Origin: Omphiscola glabra | Lineage: Eukaryota; Mollusca; Gastropoda; Lymnaeidae | Direction: 5' to 3' | Assembly: GCA_964017045.1 (NCBI GenBank) | Contig: OZ024795.1 | Coordinates: 54,041,350-54,105,349, forward strand | Length of the DNA stretch: 64,000 nucleotides | Shown here: positions 1 to 12,463 of the stretch, piece by piece | Numbering within the stretch: position 1 is the first letter of the stretch | Layout of the letters: every line of letters starts with the position of its first letter | Notes under the pieces: generated by a model | Seen by the model: the letters and a program-made list of their open reading frames with translations, nothing else | Databases searched by the model: none | Told to the model about the DNA's origin: nothing | Translations under genes and position numbers: made by a program

Positions 1-137
1 CCCCTCCCCGAAAGAAAGATTACACAAATTTTCTAATGTTAATATAGTTCGTGGTTCTCAAACGTTTTCGAACAACCACCCATTGAATCCATAAATGTAA
101 CATTTTTTTCGAGTAAAAAGTCACATCAATACCACAA

Positions 138-646
138 CTATCCAATATACAACTGGCCAATATACAACTGGACAACATACAACTGGCCAACATGCAACTG
201 GTCAATATGCAACTAGCCAATATGCAACTGGTCAATATGCAACTAGCCAATATGCAACTAGCCAACATGCAAATGGCCAATATGCAACTGGTCAACATGC
301 AACTGGCCAACATGCAACTGGCCAACATGCAACTGGCCAACATGCAACTGGCCAACATACAACTGGCCAACATGCAACTGGCCAACATGCAACTGGCCAA
401 CATGCAACTGTCAACATGCAACTGGCCAACATGCAACTGGCCAACATGCAACTGGCCAACATGCAACTGGCCAACATGCAACTGGCCAACATGCAACTGG
501 CCAACATACAACTGGCCAACATACAACTGGCCAACATGCAACTGGCCAACATGCAACTGGCCAACATACAACTGGCCAACATACAACTGGCCAACATACA
601 ACTGGCCAACATGCAACTGGCCAATATACGCAGCTTTGCTCGGGCT
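138..646. repeat. 15-bp minisatellite, about 33 copies
   Basis: Unit CAACTGGCCAACATG with a few C/T and A/G variants (aatatg, aacata) concentrated at the two ends. The 15-bp period keeps long frames open on both strands; none looks like a protein. Confidence 0.95.
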
Positions 647-689
647 TGTATTCGGGGGCAAACACAACTTCTAAAGAAGTGTTATCATC

Positions 690-1068
690 AGCGTACACGT
701 TAATGAAGAGCCGTGCCAATAGCACTTCACTAAAGAACACGTTAATGTAGAGCCGTGCCAATAGCACTTCACAAAAGAACACGTTAATGAAGAGCCGTGC
801 CAATAGCACTTCACTCAAGAATACGTTGATGTAGAGCCGTGCCAATAGCACTTCACTAAAGAACACGTTAATGTAGAGCCGTGCCAATAGCACTTCACTC
901 AAGAACACGTTAATGTAGAGCCGTGCCAATAGCACTTCACTCAAGAACACGTTAATGTAGAGCCGTGCCAATAGCACTTCACTCAAGAACACGTTAATGT
1001 AGAGCCGTGCCAATAGCACTTCACTAAAGTACACGTTAATGTAGAGCCGTGCCAATAGCACTTCACTA
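690..1068. repeat. 42-bp minisatellite, about 9 copies
   Basis: Each unit holds GTAGAGCCGTGCCAATAGCA followed by a segment with CACTCAAGAA or CACTAAAGAA and ACGTTAATG. The period is a multiple of three, so an apparent reading frame runs through it. Begins shortly after the 15-bp array. Confidence 0.92.
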
Positions 1069-1236
1069 TGTTTGATATTATTAACGGCTTCCAAAAAAAA
1101 AAAGGGTTTATGATTTTTTAATACAGCTTTTGGGATAAATGGATTAAGACTAAACTTTCCAGGAACTTTCATCATTTTGTCCCAGGTACATTACACCTAT
1201 GAGCTATTTCTTGTTCACAACTGAATTAAAGAGAAT

Positions 1237-1400
1237 TCAGGAACGGAGTGAGACAGAAAGAAAGTGAGAGAGAAAGAACGTGAGTGAGAAAGAAAGAAAG
1301 TGAGAGAGAAAGAAAGGGAGAGAGAGAGAAAGAAAGAAAGGGAGAGAGAAAAAAAGGAGTGAGATAGGGAATGAGAGAGGAGAGAGAGAAAGTAGGGATT
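1237..1400. repeat. GA-rich polypurine tract
   Basis: About 160 bp of almost uninterrupted purine on the plus strand (GAGAGAAAGAAAG-type). Simple-sequence DNA with triplex or H-DNA potential; not coding. Confidence 0.9.
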
Positions 1401-1410
1401 GAGACGTGAG

Positions 1411-3190
1411 ACACACTGGATAAATCTGAACTCCCTAACAAGGGAGACGCTTGAGACTCCCTGAAGATCCATGACTTTGATGCCCCCTCCCCCCACTCTA
1501 ATTCACGGCATCTACAAAGCAAATAATTTTGAAGAGCTTACATTTAAAAAGCTATATAAAGTATTCGTAGTCGTATATAAAGTATTCGTAGTCGACCAAA
1601 AATTCTGCCCCAAAATAAGTGACGCCATGGGTGGACCTCCCCCGTTCCCATCTTCCTGCGGCCTTGACCCCCCTCCTGAAACAAACAAACAAACCCTCAT
1701 CTCTCCCGAGGGCCATGCAAGTTTGAGAATTTAACATTTCCGGAAATGGCTCATGGCGGAAGTGCAATTTTGATTAATCTTTTTTCAAGAAGAAAAAAAG
1801 GGATACGATAATAAGTGGGGTGGGGTGGGGTGGAGTTTTAAATAGTAGTACATGGGTTATCTATTAAAACTCACCCACAGCGAAACGTTGATTACGACCA
1901 TAATTTAGATCAATGAAAGCATTGTTTAAGCTCCTTCGACATCCCCCGTTAACTTTGACCAGGGGTTCTAAAACAATTTTGTAGCCTTGCATCCCCTTTC
2001 GATTATAAAATATTCCCCACACCCCATATACAAAGTGTTCTAATTGTAATGATACAAATAAATAAAACTTAAAGTAATTCGGTTATGGTAATTTCCGTAT
2101 TTGATTAAATTGTTCGAAACAAAATAATAATGCACCAGTACAAATATTGCGAAAACAAAATTCACCACACAAATATCTGCTGCTGCCAATGAACAAAAAT
2201 TTGGGGTCTTCCTGCACGCCACTGTCACGACGACTCGGGGTTACGGGCCCTGGTTAAGGATCCTTTCCCCCCCCCCCCCCCCAACCGACTTAAGGCATAC
2301 ATTTTTACCTTGCAGGATGCTGACATCAGCGATGCAATAAATAAATAAGACATCTTCAACAACACATTTGCCTGAACGATATACAGACGTTAGAAACACT
2401 TTTACAAAACAACCAATGAAACGTATTGTAACAAGGGTTCCCAAATGCTCGGCGGTGCTCCAGCTGCTTCCATGTTCACCCAATGGGCCCTAAGTCAAAT
2501 TCTAAAAGCGCATTTTTAACTAGCGAATATACAATTTTAATATCCACTTTCACGAAATAGATAGATCTGATTCATTGTTCGGGAAGAAAAACTTCAATAT
2601 TTTCCCTTGACCTAGTTCAGTGGCGTAGAAAAGGGGGTGAAATTGGAAAGGGGTTGGTCCGCCCCGGGTGCCACTTATTTTCCTTATATTGTGGGGCGGC
2701 ATTTCCGGCCAGCTGCGGAGTTTTTATTCGGGTAAGAGGAGGTTTGACTAAAAAAAAAAAGGGATCGTTTGTTCACGTTTACTTTGTGATCATTGCAAAC
2801 ATGAATAAGTGGGGTCGAGTCCTGGGCGGAACGGTGAAGAAATACACCCCCTCCCCCACACGAAGAAATACACTTAAACACCCCCCTCCCTCACACACAC
2901 CACTCACGGCGCCAAAAAAATAAATAAATATAAATACATAAAATAAAATATAAATTACAGTTAAATAAAAATAACAATAAAAAATCAATATGTATTTACC
3001 GATTAGAAAGAAAACGTTCCCATGCGTTCCTGCTGGACGCGACCAACACCCTCCCCCTTGTACAAAACCCGTTGTTCACCGTAGTGTGCGTTGCTCCTCT
3101 TCTTGAATAAACAGTCATTGGCGCGCGCTAACTTCCGTCACAACAATCTTGAAATGTTGTAGGCAACAACAATTGTTGCGCTTTTCACAA
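1411..3190. other. intergenic, no gene seen
   Basis: AT-rich DNA with a short GTATTCGTAGTCG duplication (1562-1595), a run of C at 2263-2282, a G-rich GGGGTGGGGTGGGG patch near 1815, and CAGTGGCGTAG at 2618, a start often seen in dispersed repeats. No coding region or RNA gene recognised. Confidence 0.6.
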
Positions 3191-3194
3191 TGTT

Positions 3195-3682
3195 TCCTTT
3201 CATCACTAGAAGATGTTTCATCACCAGTAGATGTTTCATCACCAGTAGATGTTTCATCACCAGTAGATGTTTCATCACCAGTAGATGTTTCATCACCAGT
3301 AGATGTTTCATCACCAGTAGATGTTTCATCACCAGTAGATGTTTCATCACCAGTAGATGTTTCATCACCAGTAGATGTTTCATCACCAGTAGATGTTTCA
3401 TCACTAGTAGATGTTTCATCACCAGTAGATGTTTCATCACCAGTAGATGTTTCATCACCAGTAGATTTTCATCACCAGTAGATGTTCATCACCAGTAGAT
3501 GTTTCATCACTAGTAGATGTTTCATCACTAGTAGATGTTTCATCACCAGTAGATGTTCATCACCAGTAGATGTTTCATCACCAGTAGATGTTTCATCACC
3601 AGTAGATGTTTCATCACTAGTAGATGTTTCATCACCAGTAGATGTTTCATCACTAGTAGATGTTTCATCACTATTAGATGAC
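3195..3682. repeat. 18-bp minisatellite, about 27 copies
   Basis: Unit GATGTTTCATCACCAGTA, with scattered CTAGTA variants and several 1-bp deletions (GATGTTCATC, GATTTTCATC) that break the 18-bp register and hence the frames. Confidence 0.95.
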
Positions 3683-3720
3683 AAAAATCAGTTTGTGGTA
3701 AGAGTCTTAAGACTATCATT

Positions 3721-3861
3721 GGTCATCACATCAAATCCTTCCTTTTTCCAAAGCCTATTAGTATATATTGGTCATCACATCAGATCCTTCCTTTTTCCAA
3801 AGCCTATTAGTATATATTGGTCATCACATCAGATCCTACCTTTTTCCAAAGCCTATTAGTG
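3721..3861. repeat. 49-bp tandem repeat, 3 copies
   Basis: Copies start at 3721, 3770 and 3819, each beginning GGTCATCACATC and ending AGCCTATTAGTATATATT. Nearly identical. Confidence 0.9.
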
Positions 3862-3939
3862 CATCTTCCGAGAAATTACCTTAGTAAAATTATTATATTA
3901 GTAACATTGTTACCAATGGATCTAACTCATTTATAAAAT

Positions 3940-4142
3940 ACCTCAGTTAAATAGCGGGATTGTAACCAATTAACCCCAGTCATTCACAAAATACCCCAGT
4001 AACACATTGACATTGTAACCTATTGACCCCAGTCATTCACAAAATACCCCAGTAACACTGAGGAATGCTAATAAGTCCCCTTGGCGCGAGAATTCATATT
4101 ACAGCGTGAATTCATATTACAGCGTGAATTCATATTACAGGG
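3940..4142. repeat. short tandem duplications
   Basis: Degenerate copies carrying CCCAGTCATTCACAAAATAC (3975 and 4029), then three copies of an 18-bp unit containing GTGAATTCATATTACA at about 4088-4140. Confidence 0.8.
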
Positions 4143-4850
4143 GAAACAATTAACAACGAACTAAAAAAAAATGTTTCCGAATTTCCACTGACTTCACGCC
4201 TTTCTAAAGGTTCTCAAACTAAGCATCACTAGTTTATAATAATTGATCGAAGATGTTGTAATCAAGCGATCATCTTTCTTCGTGGTTTTAGAACCGCTGC
4301 GTACGTAAACTGTTATAATGATGTGTTAAACATAAAGTTACTCGAGTAATAACTTAACAGGGGGCGTAATTTGATTGCCTTCAAAGGGATGTAGCCTTTT
4401 GATGATAAGCGGGCTGAAATAAAGGGTGTAGAGATTAAATGCAGTTAAATGCAACCCCAAACACGTTATGCCATTTAGTAGGTAATAACACAACGAGTCA
4501 TGATTGTAAAACTTTTAGTCTGTTTGTATAACATTTAGTCTATGACACCCACAACTAGTTATGCGTATATGTGATTTTGTATATGATAACATACCTAGTT
4601 ATGTCGATGAAAACCCAACCAGTTTTTATATGTTTTTTATTCTGTGATACACAGAACCAGTTATGGTTATATGTTACATATTGCTCAAAGAAAAAGCTTG
4701 TTTGGAGCATAGAATCAAGGCACATATGTTCTCTATCTTTTCACGTTTTCAAAAACTATTGGGGATTGTGGGCCATTTGGGAGGGCAGTTAATGAAAGGG
4801 GGGGGGGGGGGTAGGAAAGAGGAAATGACAAGTCCTAATCTGTTTCTGAA
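4143..4850. other. intergenic, no gene seen
   Basis: AT-rich unique-looking sequence with a G run at 4800-4811. Open frames here are short and without family resemblance. Confidence 0.55.
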
Positions 4851-4854
4851 ATCC

Positions 4855-5640
4855 CACTGTTGCTGCCCTCTGAAGTCCCTATGTGTCCCACTGTTGCTCT
4901 GAAGTCCCTATGTGTCCCACTGTTGCTGCGCTCTGAAGTCCCTATGTGTACCACTGTTGCTCTGAAGTCCCTATGTGTCCCACTGTTGCTGCGCTCTGAA
5001 GTCCCTGTGTGTCCCACTGCTGCTGCGCCCTGAAGTCCCTATGTGTCCCACTGTTGCCGCGCTCTGAAGTCCCTATGTGTCCCACTGTTGCTGCGCCCTG
5101 AAGTCCCTATGTGTCCCACTGTTGCTCTGAAGTCCGTATGTGTCCCACTGTTGCTCTGAGGTCCCTATGTGTCCCACTGTTGCTCTGAAGTCCCTATGTG
5201 TCCCACTGTTGCTCTGAAGTCCCTATGTGTCCCACTGTTGCTCTGAAGTCCCTATGTGTCCCACTGTTGCTCTGAAGTCCCTATGTGTCCCACTGTTGCT
5301 CTGAAGTCCCTATGTGCCCCACTGTTGCTCTGAAGTCCCTAAGTGTCCCACTGTTGCTCTGAAGTCCCTATGTGTCCCACTGTTGCTCTGAAGTCCCTAT
5401 GTGTCCCACTGTTGCTCTGAAGTCCCTATGTGTCCCACTGTTGCTCTGAAGTCCCTAAGTGTCCCACTGTTGCTCTGAAGTCCCTATGTGTCCCACTGTT
5501 GCTCTGAAGTCCATATGTGTCCCACTGTTACTGCGCTCTGAAGTCCCTATGTGTCCCACTGTTACTGCGCTCTGAAGTCCCTATGTGTCCCACTGTTGCT
5601 GCGCTCTGAAGTCCCTATGTGTTCCTCTGTTGCTACGCTC
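4855..5640. repeat. 29/34-bp minisatellite, about 25 copies
   Basis: Units contain CTGAAGTCCCTATGTGTCCC then ACTGTTG. Longer units add CTGCG (34 bp) and lie mostly at the two ends, with uniform 29-bp units in the middle (about 5110-5510). Confidence 0.95.
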
Positions 5641-6400
5641 GTCATCTCCAGAAATTATTAGAAAAGTAATTTGTTTGAAAACAGTTTGTACGAATGAAAT
5701 GTTGTAGGAAAGGAAGTTGGTTGGAACGGCTAATGATATTGTTCAAAACAAACAAAAATTATTTTATTAAAAACGTTTACGTTTTCCCCCATGCTCCACC
5801 CGCGCCCGCCCCCCCCCCCTTTTTTTTTCCCCTTAAAAAATTAATATGTATTTGAAAAAAAATCTTCACCGACAAAATTTTATTTTCGAAGTAACTTCCG
5901 TTCAAATTAACGTCCGTCCGAACAACATGACATTTGCACGAATTTGGTTTCGTACGAATTTCCAGTCACAAGCGCTCTTTATCAGTTGTTTATGAACTGT
6001 TGGCCGTTTTTCCTGGTGTGTACTGGCTCGGTTACATTTGATAGATGTAATCATCAACTGCCAGATGTTTGACACAATCGCTTGCCAAGATTCAAAGTGT
6101 ACCATTAAAAAAAAAAAAAAAAAGAAAATACATAACGAGTTGCTTTAGGTAACTGGCTAGCAGTTCAGCGAAGGGCATCATTAACAGTTAACGGGGTTTC
6201 ATGTTTTCCGGTTGCACTTGCTGAAGGGTGGTGGGGTGGAATGGGGGTTGGGGGTGATTTAATGGGGTGGGGTGGTGTGGAGTAAGAGAGGAAGCAGATG
6301 GAGCTATTTTAGCGAGGCGTTCGGCTTTGCTTTATACTAGAGATATATTCAAATTTTATTCAGAGTAGATTCCCCTTGTGTATTGTTATGGTTTTCAGCG
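5641..6400. other. intergenic, no gene seen
   Basis: Homopolymer runs (C then T near 5810, A near 6105) and a GGGGTGGTGTGG patch near 6265. A stretch with GTCCGTCCGAACAACATGA (5910) hints at an old dispersed repeat. No gene. Confidence 0.5.
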
Positions 6401-6414
6401 GTGCTCTCTAGTTT

Positions 6415-7035
6415 AGAGGGAACTAAGATAGCAGTGGGCTTCATACCGGAACTGGAGGGAGTAGTGAGCTTACATACCGGAACTGGAGGGAGCAGTGGGC
6501 TTCATACCGGAACTGGAGGGAGTAGTGAGCTTACATACTGGAACTGGAAGGAGCAGTGGGCTTACATACCGGAACTGGAGGGAGCAGTGGGCTTACATAC
6601 CGGAACTGGAGGGAGCAGTGGGCTTACATACCGGAACTGGAGGGAGCTGTGGGCTTACATACCGGAACTGGAGGGAGCTGTGGGCTTACATACCGGAACT
6701 ATAGGGAGCAGTGGGCTTACATACAGGAACTAGAGGGAGCAGTGGGCTTACATACCGGAACTATAGGGAGCAGTGGGCTTACATACCGGAACTAGAGGGA
6801 GCAGTGGGCTTACATACCGGAACTATAGGGAGTAGTGGGCTTACATACCGGAACTAGAAGGAGTAGTGGGCTTACATACCGGAACTAGAGGGAGTAGTGG
6901 GCTTACATACCGGAACTAGAGGGAGTAGTGGGCTTACATACCGGAACTATAGGGAGTAGTGGGCTTACATACCGGAACTAGAGGGAGTAGTGGGCTTACA
7001 TACCGGAACTAGAGGGAGTAGTGGGCTTAAAATGT
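6415..7035. repeat. 31-bp minisatellite, about 20 copies
   Basis: Units contain GCTTACATACCGGAACT then AGAGGGAGTAGTGG. Variants (GGAGGGAGCAG early, TATAGGGAGCAG in the middle, AGAGGGAGTAG late) are grouped along the array. Confidence 0.95.
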
Positions 7036-7094
7036 GCACTTTTAGTCCAATTTTACGATTCACCAAATCTCCCTTTAAAACGTTTCTTTCTCAT

Positions 7095-7865
7095 ACCCAG
7101 TCAATAGGCGCCCTGACATCTATTTGTTGTTCAATAGGCGCCCTGACATATGTATATTGTTCAATAGACGCCCTGACATCTGTTTGTTGTTTAATAGGCG
7201 CCCTGACATCTGTTTGTTGTTCAATAGGCGCTCTGACATCTGTTTGTTGTTCAATAGGCGCTCTGCTCTGACATCTGTTTGTTGTTCAATAGGCGCCCTG
7301 ACATATGTTTATTGTTCAATAGACGCCCTGACATCTGTTTGTTGTTCAATAGGCGCCCTGACATCTGTTTGTTGTTCAATAGGCGCCCTGACATCTGTCT
7401 GTTGTTCAATAGGCGCTCTGACATCTGTTTGTTGTTCAATAGGCGCTCTGCTCTGACATCTGTTTGTTGTTCAACAGGCGCTCTGCTCTGACATCTGTTT
7501 GTTGTTCAATAGGCGCCCTGACATCTGTTTGTTGTTCAATAGGCGCTCTGCTCTGACATCTGGTTGTTGTTCAATAGGCGCCCTGACGTCTGTTTGTTGT
7601 TCAATAGGCGCCCTGACGTCTGTTTGTTGTTCAATAGGCGCCCTGACGTCTTTTTGTTGTTCAATAGGCGCCCTGACGTCTGTTTGTTGTTCAATAGGCG
7701 CCCTGACGTCTTTTTGTTGTTCAATAGGCGCCCTGACGTCTGTTTGTTGTTCAAAGGACACCCCACAAACCTCTGTTTATTGCTCAAAAGACGCCCCACC
7801 CACCTCTGTTTTTTGCTCAACAGGCGCCCCCACCCACCTCTGTTTGTTGCCCAATAGGCGCCCGA
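7095..7865. repeat. 30-bp minisatellite with higher-order blocks
   Basis: Units contain CTGACATCTGTTTGTTGTTC then AATAGGCGCC. A GCTCTGCTCTGACATC junction recurs (7258, 7444, 7483, 7547), and the variant CTGACATATGT recurs at 7143 and 7300, showing block duplication of about 160-190 bp. The last copies degrade. Confidence 0.93.
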
Positions 7866-8151
7866 GCCTATCACTGCTTGTAACAAGACAAAACTGGTCC
7901 GCAATCATTTTTTCTCTTGCGGCACATCTACGACCTATCAAAAATGTTCGCGGCACACCACAAGCCATAAAACGTACAAAATAATTGGAAACATTTGAGA
8001 TTGTTTTGCTGAACATGGATGTTGAAGAGACTTGAAGTAATGCTGCTATAACTTTACCAATCACTTTAAATGCATGCTGGAGACAATCTCCTCTATATAA
8101 ATAGGAGCCAGAATGATCAATACATCGATCGTGGGTACTTAAGATATAGAA

Positions 8152-8339
8152 CAATGGTTCTCAACCTTCCCAATTCATTAAAACAGTGTCTCATGCATGG
8201 CATCACTCAACCACAAAAATATTTTCGTAGCTACCTTATAACTGTAGAGTTTATGTGTTTCCCGATGGTCTTAGGCGACCTCTGGGAAAGGGTCGTTCGA
8301 CCCTTTAAGGGGTCGCGACCCACATGTTGAGAACCACTG
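8152..8339. mobile_element. SPIN-like hAT miniature element (copy 1)
   Basis: 188 bp from CAATGGTTCTCAACC to GGTTGAGAACCACTG-type ends (inverted repeats), with internal GATGGTCTTAGGCGACC and GGTCGTTCGACCC, GGGGTCGCGACCCAC. Flanks ATATAGAA (8144-8151) and ATATAGAC (8340-8347) are an 8-bp target duplication with one mismatch, the hAT hallmark. Homologous over its length to 52838-53024. I recognise the family as like SPIN hAT elements of vertebrates and some invertebrates; exact family not checked. Confidence 0.85.
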
Positions 8340-8449
8340 ATATAGACTTTCTGAAAATGTTTGCAATGTTTCGCACTCTCCCGATCAAATCTTTGAAAAC
8401 AAATTCATTATTTTGATTGATCTCAACTGTAACATGAAAACCGCAGTTC

Positions 8450-8615
8450 TCATTGTCATCATCACATTTGTCATTATCATCATCACCGTTGTCATTATCA
8501 TCATTACAGTTGTCATTATCATCATCACAGTTGTCACTATCATCATCACAGTTGTCACTATCATCATCACAGTTGTCATTATCATCATCACAGTTGTCGT
8601 TATCATCAGAATCGT
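8450..8615. repeat. 21-bp repeat, about 8 copies
   Basis: Unit GTTGTCATTATCATCATCAC with A/G variants (TTGTCACTATC). TCA-rich simple sequence. Confidence 0.9.
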
Positions 8616-8671
8616 CTTGTTCAGGTTGATGATGTTGAGGTTGAAATGTTTTTTTAATTTTTTTTTATAAA

Positions 8672-8935
8672 GGACGTCTAAGATTGTCAGCTGTACAAAG
8701 ACGTCTAAGATTGTCAGCTGTACAAAGACGTCTAAGATTGTCAGCTGTACAAGCACGTCTAAGATTGTCAGCTGTACAAAGACGTCTAAGATTGTCAGCT
8801 GTACAAAGACGTCTAAGATTGTCAGCTGTACAAGCACGTCTAAGATTGTCAGCTGTACAAGCACGTCTAAGATTGTCAGCTGTACAAGCACGTCTAAGAT
8901 TGTCAGCTGTACAAGCACGTCTAAGATTGCCAGGA
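8672..8935. repeat. 27-bp minisatellite, about 10 copies
   Basis: Units contain GTCTAAGATTGTCAGCTGTA then CAAAGAC or CAAGCAC; the two variants are interleaved. The array abuts a hAT transposase remnant and extends its minus-strand frame artificially. Confidence 0.95.
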
Positions 8936-9340
8936 GCAAGACACCGTTGATTGGAAAGCGCAGCTTTGCGGTCTATTACGGTCATGACACTGCCACGGTC
9001 AATAGGTATGCTGACTTTGTCATCTGTCATTGTCAATTCAAAAGTGGATAGCCTGTTTTCGCACAATTGTAAACATGTTCTGGTCGACATTACTCTTACT
9101 AGTCCAAGAGTGACAATTTCATTGGTTAACTTAGGACTATGAATGTCTACATTCATAGAACGACTATTTGCCAAACTCGTCCAGTCATCCAGTGCCAGGG
9201 ACAATTGAACTCTTTCTTCTTTCAGCCTACGCAGTTTATTAATCAGAGAGGTTTGAACAGTCTCACTGTGCCTTAACATGTTTTTACTTCAGTTAGAAGA
9301 GGTAAGCAGACTGTCGCCATATTGCTTCATGATTCGTCTC
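8936..9340 (-). pseudogene. hAT transposase fragment, decayed
   Basis: On the minus strand the frame reads VQLSLALDDWTSLANSRSMN and then TLGLVRVMSTRTCLQLCENR LSTFEL, with an IPIDRGSVM segment. This resembles the hAT core in which a D-WTS-N-YMNV strand is followed by LGL-R and then a TDGASVM-like motif. The N-terminal part upstream contains stops, and the C-terminal half is missing or replaced by the 27-bp array. A dead transposon relic; domain assignment by eye. Confidence 0.6.
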
Positions 9341-9594
9341 TGATCATTAGAAGCAATACAAAAACTGAATTTCTAAAGCTGACATTCCAAAAACTGTTTC
9401 TGCTTAACTGTTTGAACTTGAAAAATAGTCAGTTAATTTGCCCTTTTTTCCCTTGGTGTTTCATACACATATTTAGAACGTCGGTCGTCTCTCTATGAAA
9501 CTTGGGACATGTGGTTTTGAAGGGTTCTCACATCACATAAATTATTGATATGTCTTGCTATAACTACAACATGGAAACTAATAAAAGCGATAAC

Positions 9595-9760
9595 AGTTTT
9601 TGAAAATCGTATCCAGAAATTTGTTTAAAAGAAATTTCGCCGACGTAAGTTTGGTCGAATTTTTTTTTCAGTTCAGACGATCTAATTTTGCTTCAGATTT
9701 CTTTTTGAACGCATTATTTAGTTTTACTATATACTATATAACCTTTGAAAATGAAATACC
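9595..9760. repeat. dispersed repeat, copy at 9.6 kb
   Basis: Shares GTCGAATTTTTTTT, TTTTGCTTCAGATTTCTTTT and GCATTATTTAGTTTTAC with 43562-43745, including a preceding GAAATTTCG motif. Class unknown. Followed by CCCGGTATTTTC repeats and GGGATCCCGGTTTGCGACCC (9860). Confidence 0.6.
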
Positions 9761-10035
9761 GGAAATTACACACACAAAAATCCAGTTTTCATAAAGGCAA
9801 TCCCGGTATTTTCAAGTATCCGTTATAGTCCGGTATCCCGGTATTTTCGAGAGTTGGGATCCCGGTTTGCGACCCCTAATTATTACGTAAATACTTATTT
9901 TAAAATAAAGAATTGTTATGCGTTTTCGCAATAGCAGGCAGAAATTATCGCAATGTGCCTGCCATTATTATCTGTCAGCTAAGCTATATTGTGATAGATA
10001 CAAACCAATAACCACAATTGAGATACCGTAATAAT

Positions 10036-10150
10036 TATTGTTTTCCAGATACAAACCAAACCTTAAGAGTTGTTTTCCAAATACAAACCAAACCTTAAGA
10101 GTTGTTTTCCAAATACAAACCAAACCTTAAGAGTTGTTTTCCAAATTCCA
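10036..10150. repeat. 32-bp tandem repeat, 3-4 copies
   Basis: Units contain CAAATACAAACCAAACCTTA then AGAGTTGTTTTC. Confidence 0.85.
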
Positions 10151-12460
10151 ATAAAAAGTATCAGATGAGAATAATAAGTCCACGATCATTCAACTATAAC
10201 AATTTGGCAAACAAAGACAGGGACTCAGTGCAAAAATCCGTACGAAATCTTTCAAAATAATGTGCCGTTGAGATCCAGGAATCAAACATCAACCATCACC
10301 CCTCCTCCTCCCGCCGCCCCCACCCCCTACCCCCAGATGCCCACAAGACTCACGCGTTATTTATAGTAAAACATGCACGCAGACGGCCATGAGGATACGT
10401 CGCAGAGACACACGCTCTTGTGCCAAGGAATGGCGCGCAGTAGGTTTCAAACCATTTGCAGCCTATCAATCGGTTCTGCCGTGGGCCACAGAGCTCGCGC
10501 TGAGACAGCGGAGACGATCCGTGGGGGTACAACTACTCGGTGTAGTGGGAGACGATCCGTGTATTAAAATTCGATTTGTTAAAAAAAAGAAGTAAAAAAC
10601 AATAATAAAATAAAAAGAAATAATCAAAATACATCGTTCATCTTGTTCAACTCATTTAAGGGGAATCCTGAAGGTGTGCTGAAACTCATCTAGTGCTTTG
10701 GGCGCAAAGTCGGCTCGTAGAACAATGAATATTTACATTTTTTATTTGTTTTTCTGCTGGTAATTTAGTTTTATTTGTAATTTGTAATGAATCAGCTTTA
10801 AAAAATGCACACTACTCTGAACTTTGACCCTATGGTAATATATTTAATTTATTATAGAAAAATAAAGTTTCTCCAGCTTGACAACTGATAAGGGCGAACT
10901 TTTAGTTCTTGCCGTGGATGCCATGTTGTTCTTGGTAGACTTCTGATCCTTTCACAGTTGTAGTTAAAATATTTATCGATAGGCCTACAACTCCATACTT
11001 TTTTTTATTGAAAATTAGTTTCTATTTTGTAGCCGTTAGAGTTAGCCTTAAGGGGGGCCTACTTTAGATTTGTAGCAAAGCTTGCACAAGGTCAGCATAG
11101 CAACTTCTACAGCAGAATAATAGTAATAACTTCAGTGACTTGGGATTTATTGTAAGCGTCGGTGATTTATTTTTGGAAATGAACCCTCCCCGCTCCACCC
11201 CCCCCCCCCAAAAAAAAAAAACAACAACAACAACAACAACCAGACCATTAAAAATGGTTGACATATCAGTCGGCTCACCCTTCTTATAAGATAAAAATCA
11301 ATAATATGCATGGTATTGTAACACAAGGGAATATTGTATGTTTATTACATTCATTGGTTGTTTAATATTTTAAATTGAAAACACTTCTGGATTAAAATAA
11401 AATGTTCTCTTTAAAAAGTGCTTTAAAAAATACTTGGTTTATCTATATATAAAAACCATCATAATAATAATAATTTTATACTTGGCTTCGAAACTGATAA
11501 TCGGAAATCCGTTGTTGTTTCACATCCGCAAATGAGAAGTCCATGATACACCTGAATGTGGAAGGCGGAAGGGGCTATGAAGACAAATTCTGGTCTGAAA
11601 CCCCAAGTCCAACATTTACAGTAGCGTTACCTGTTACTAGGCGTCAGTAGTCAACCCAGATAGACAAACAACATTCAACAATGTCAATGTTTACCCAGTA
11701 CATAGCTCAGCCATGGAGACCATCTGCTCGCCACCTGTAGTAAACACTTAAACTTAAACACACCTTTCATGTTGTGTAAACAAAGATTCGCCAATCCTCA
11801 AAACAGCTCATGTTCACGGTAAGTTTTAAGATAAAATTTTTCGTTTTCAAAGCATTCTGCAGGGCCAAAAGTATTCACCATACAAAACACACATCACACA
11901 TCACACTCATACATTACGTTACATTACGACTACGTTACGCTTTCATACAACACTCTTATTAAAGTTATTACCTTGCCTTATATTTAATAACAACACTACA
12001 CCCTTGTTGATCTTACACAACACAACTCTATAGCCCCCACACGCCACATCTTTAACCCATGAAAATGACCATCCATAGCCCACACATAATTAATTTACTA
12101 TCTATAACTTACGCACTACTGTCCATTTATAACCCACACACTGAGAATCTATAACTTTATAACCCACACTACACACACTGACCATCAATTCAATAATCCA
12201 CAAACTTACCATATATTTAACCAACATACTTTTACATACTGACCATCTATAAAGTATAACCACAAACATTCAGAGGGAATGTTTAAGGTCATCTTGACAC
12301 AAGCAGTAGATGAAATTTGACATTTTTATTGCTATGATATTACAGGCATGGACGAAATGACCTGCTTGTGTTACATTGTGTAAGAAAGATATCAGATACA
12401 ACCTGGCCGTTCTGGTGTATCATATCAAGGACATAAACTTTAAATCAAAGGCAGCATTCA
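10151..12460. other. intergenic, no gene seen
   Basis: Mostly AT-rich. A GC-richer patch at 10375-10560 contains two copies of GACGATCCGTG (10513, 10551) but no convincing protein. From about 11880 the sequence is a degenerate CACA/CCATC-type low-complexity stretch (TAACCCACAC-like motifs). Several C and A runs at 11200-11240. Confidence 0.55.
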
Positions 12461-12463
12461 GTC

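Noticed and set aside
138..7865. Regularly spaced repeats that might be a CRISPR array
   Set aside because: Units are directly adjacent with no unique spacers, and the DNA is eukaryotic with no cas genes.
10375..10560. GC-rich patch with a GGTTTGAAACC box resembling a tRNA-like B box
   Set aside because: No matching A box at proper spacing and no cloverleaf I could draw; could be a worn SINE but unsupported.
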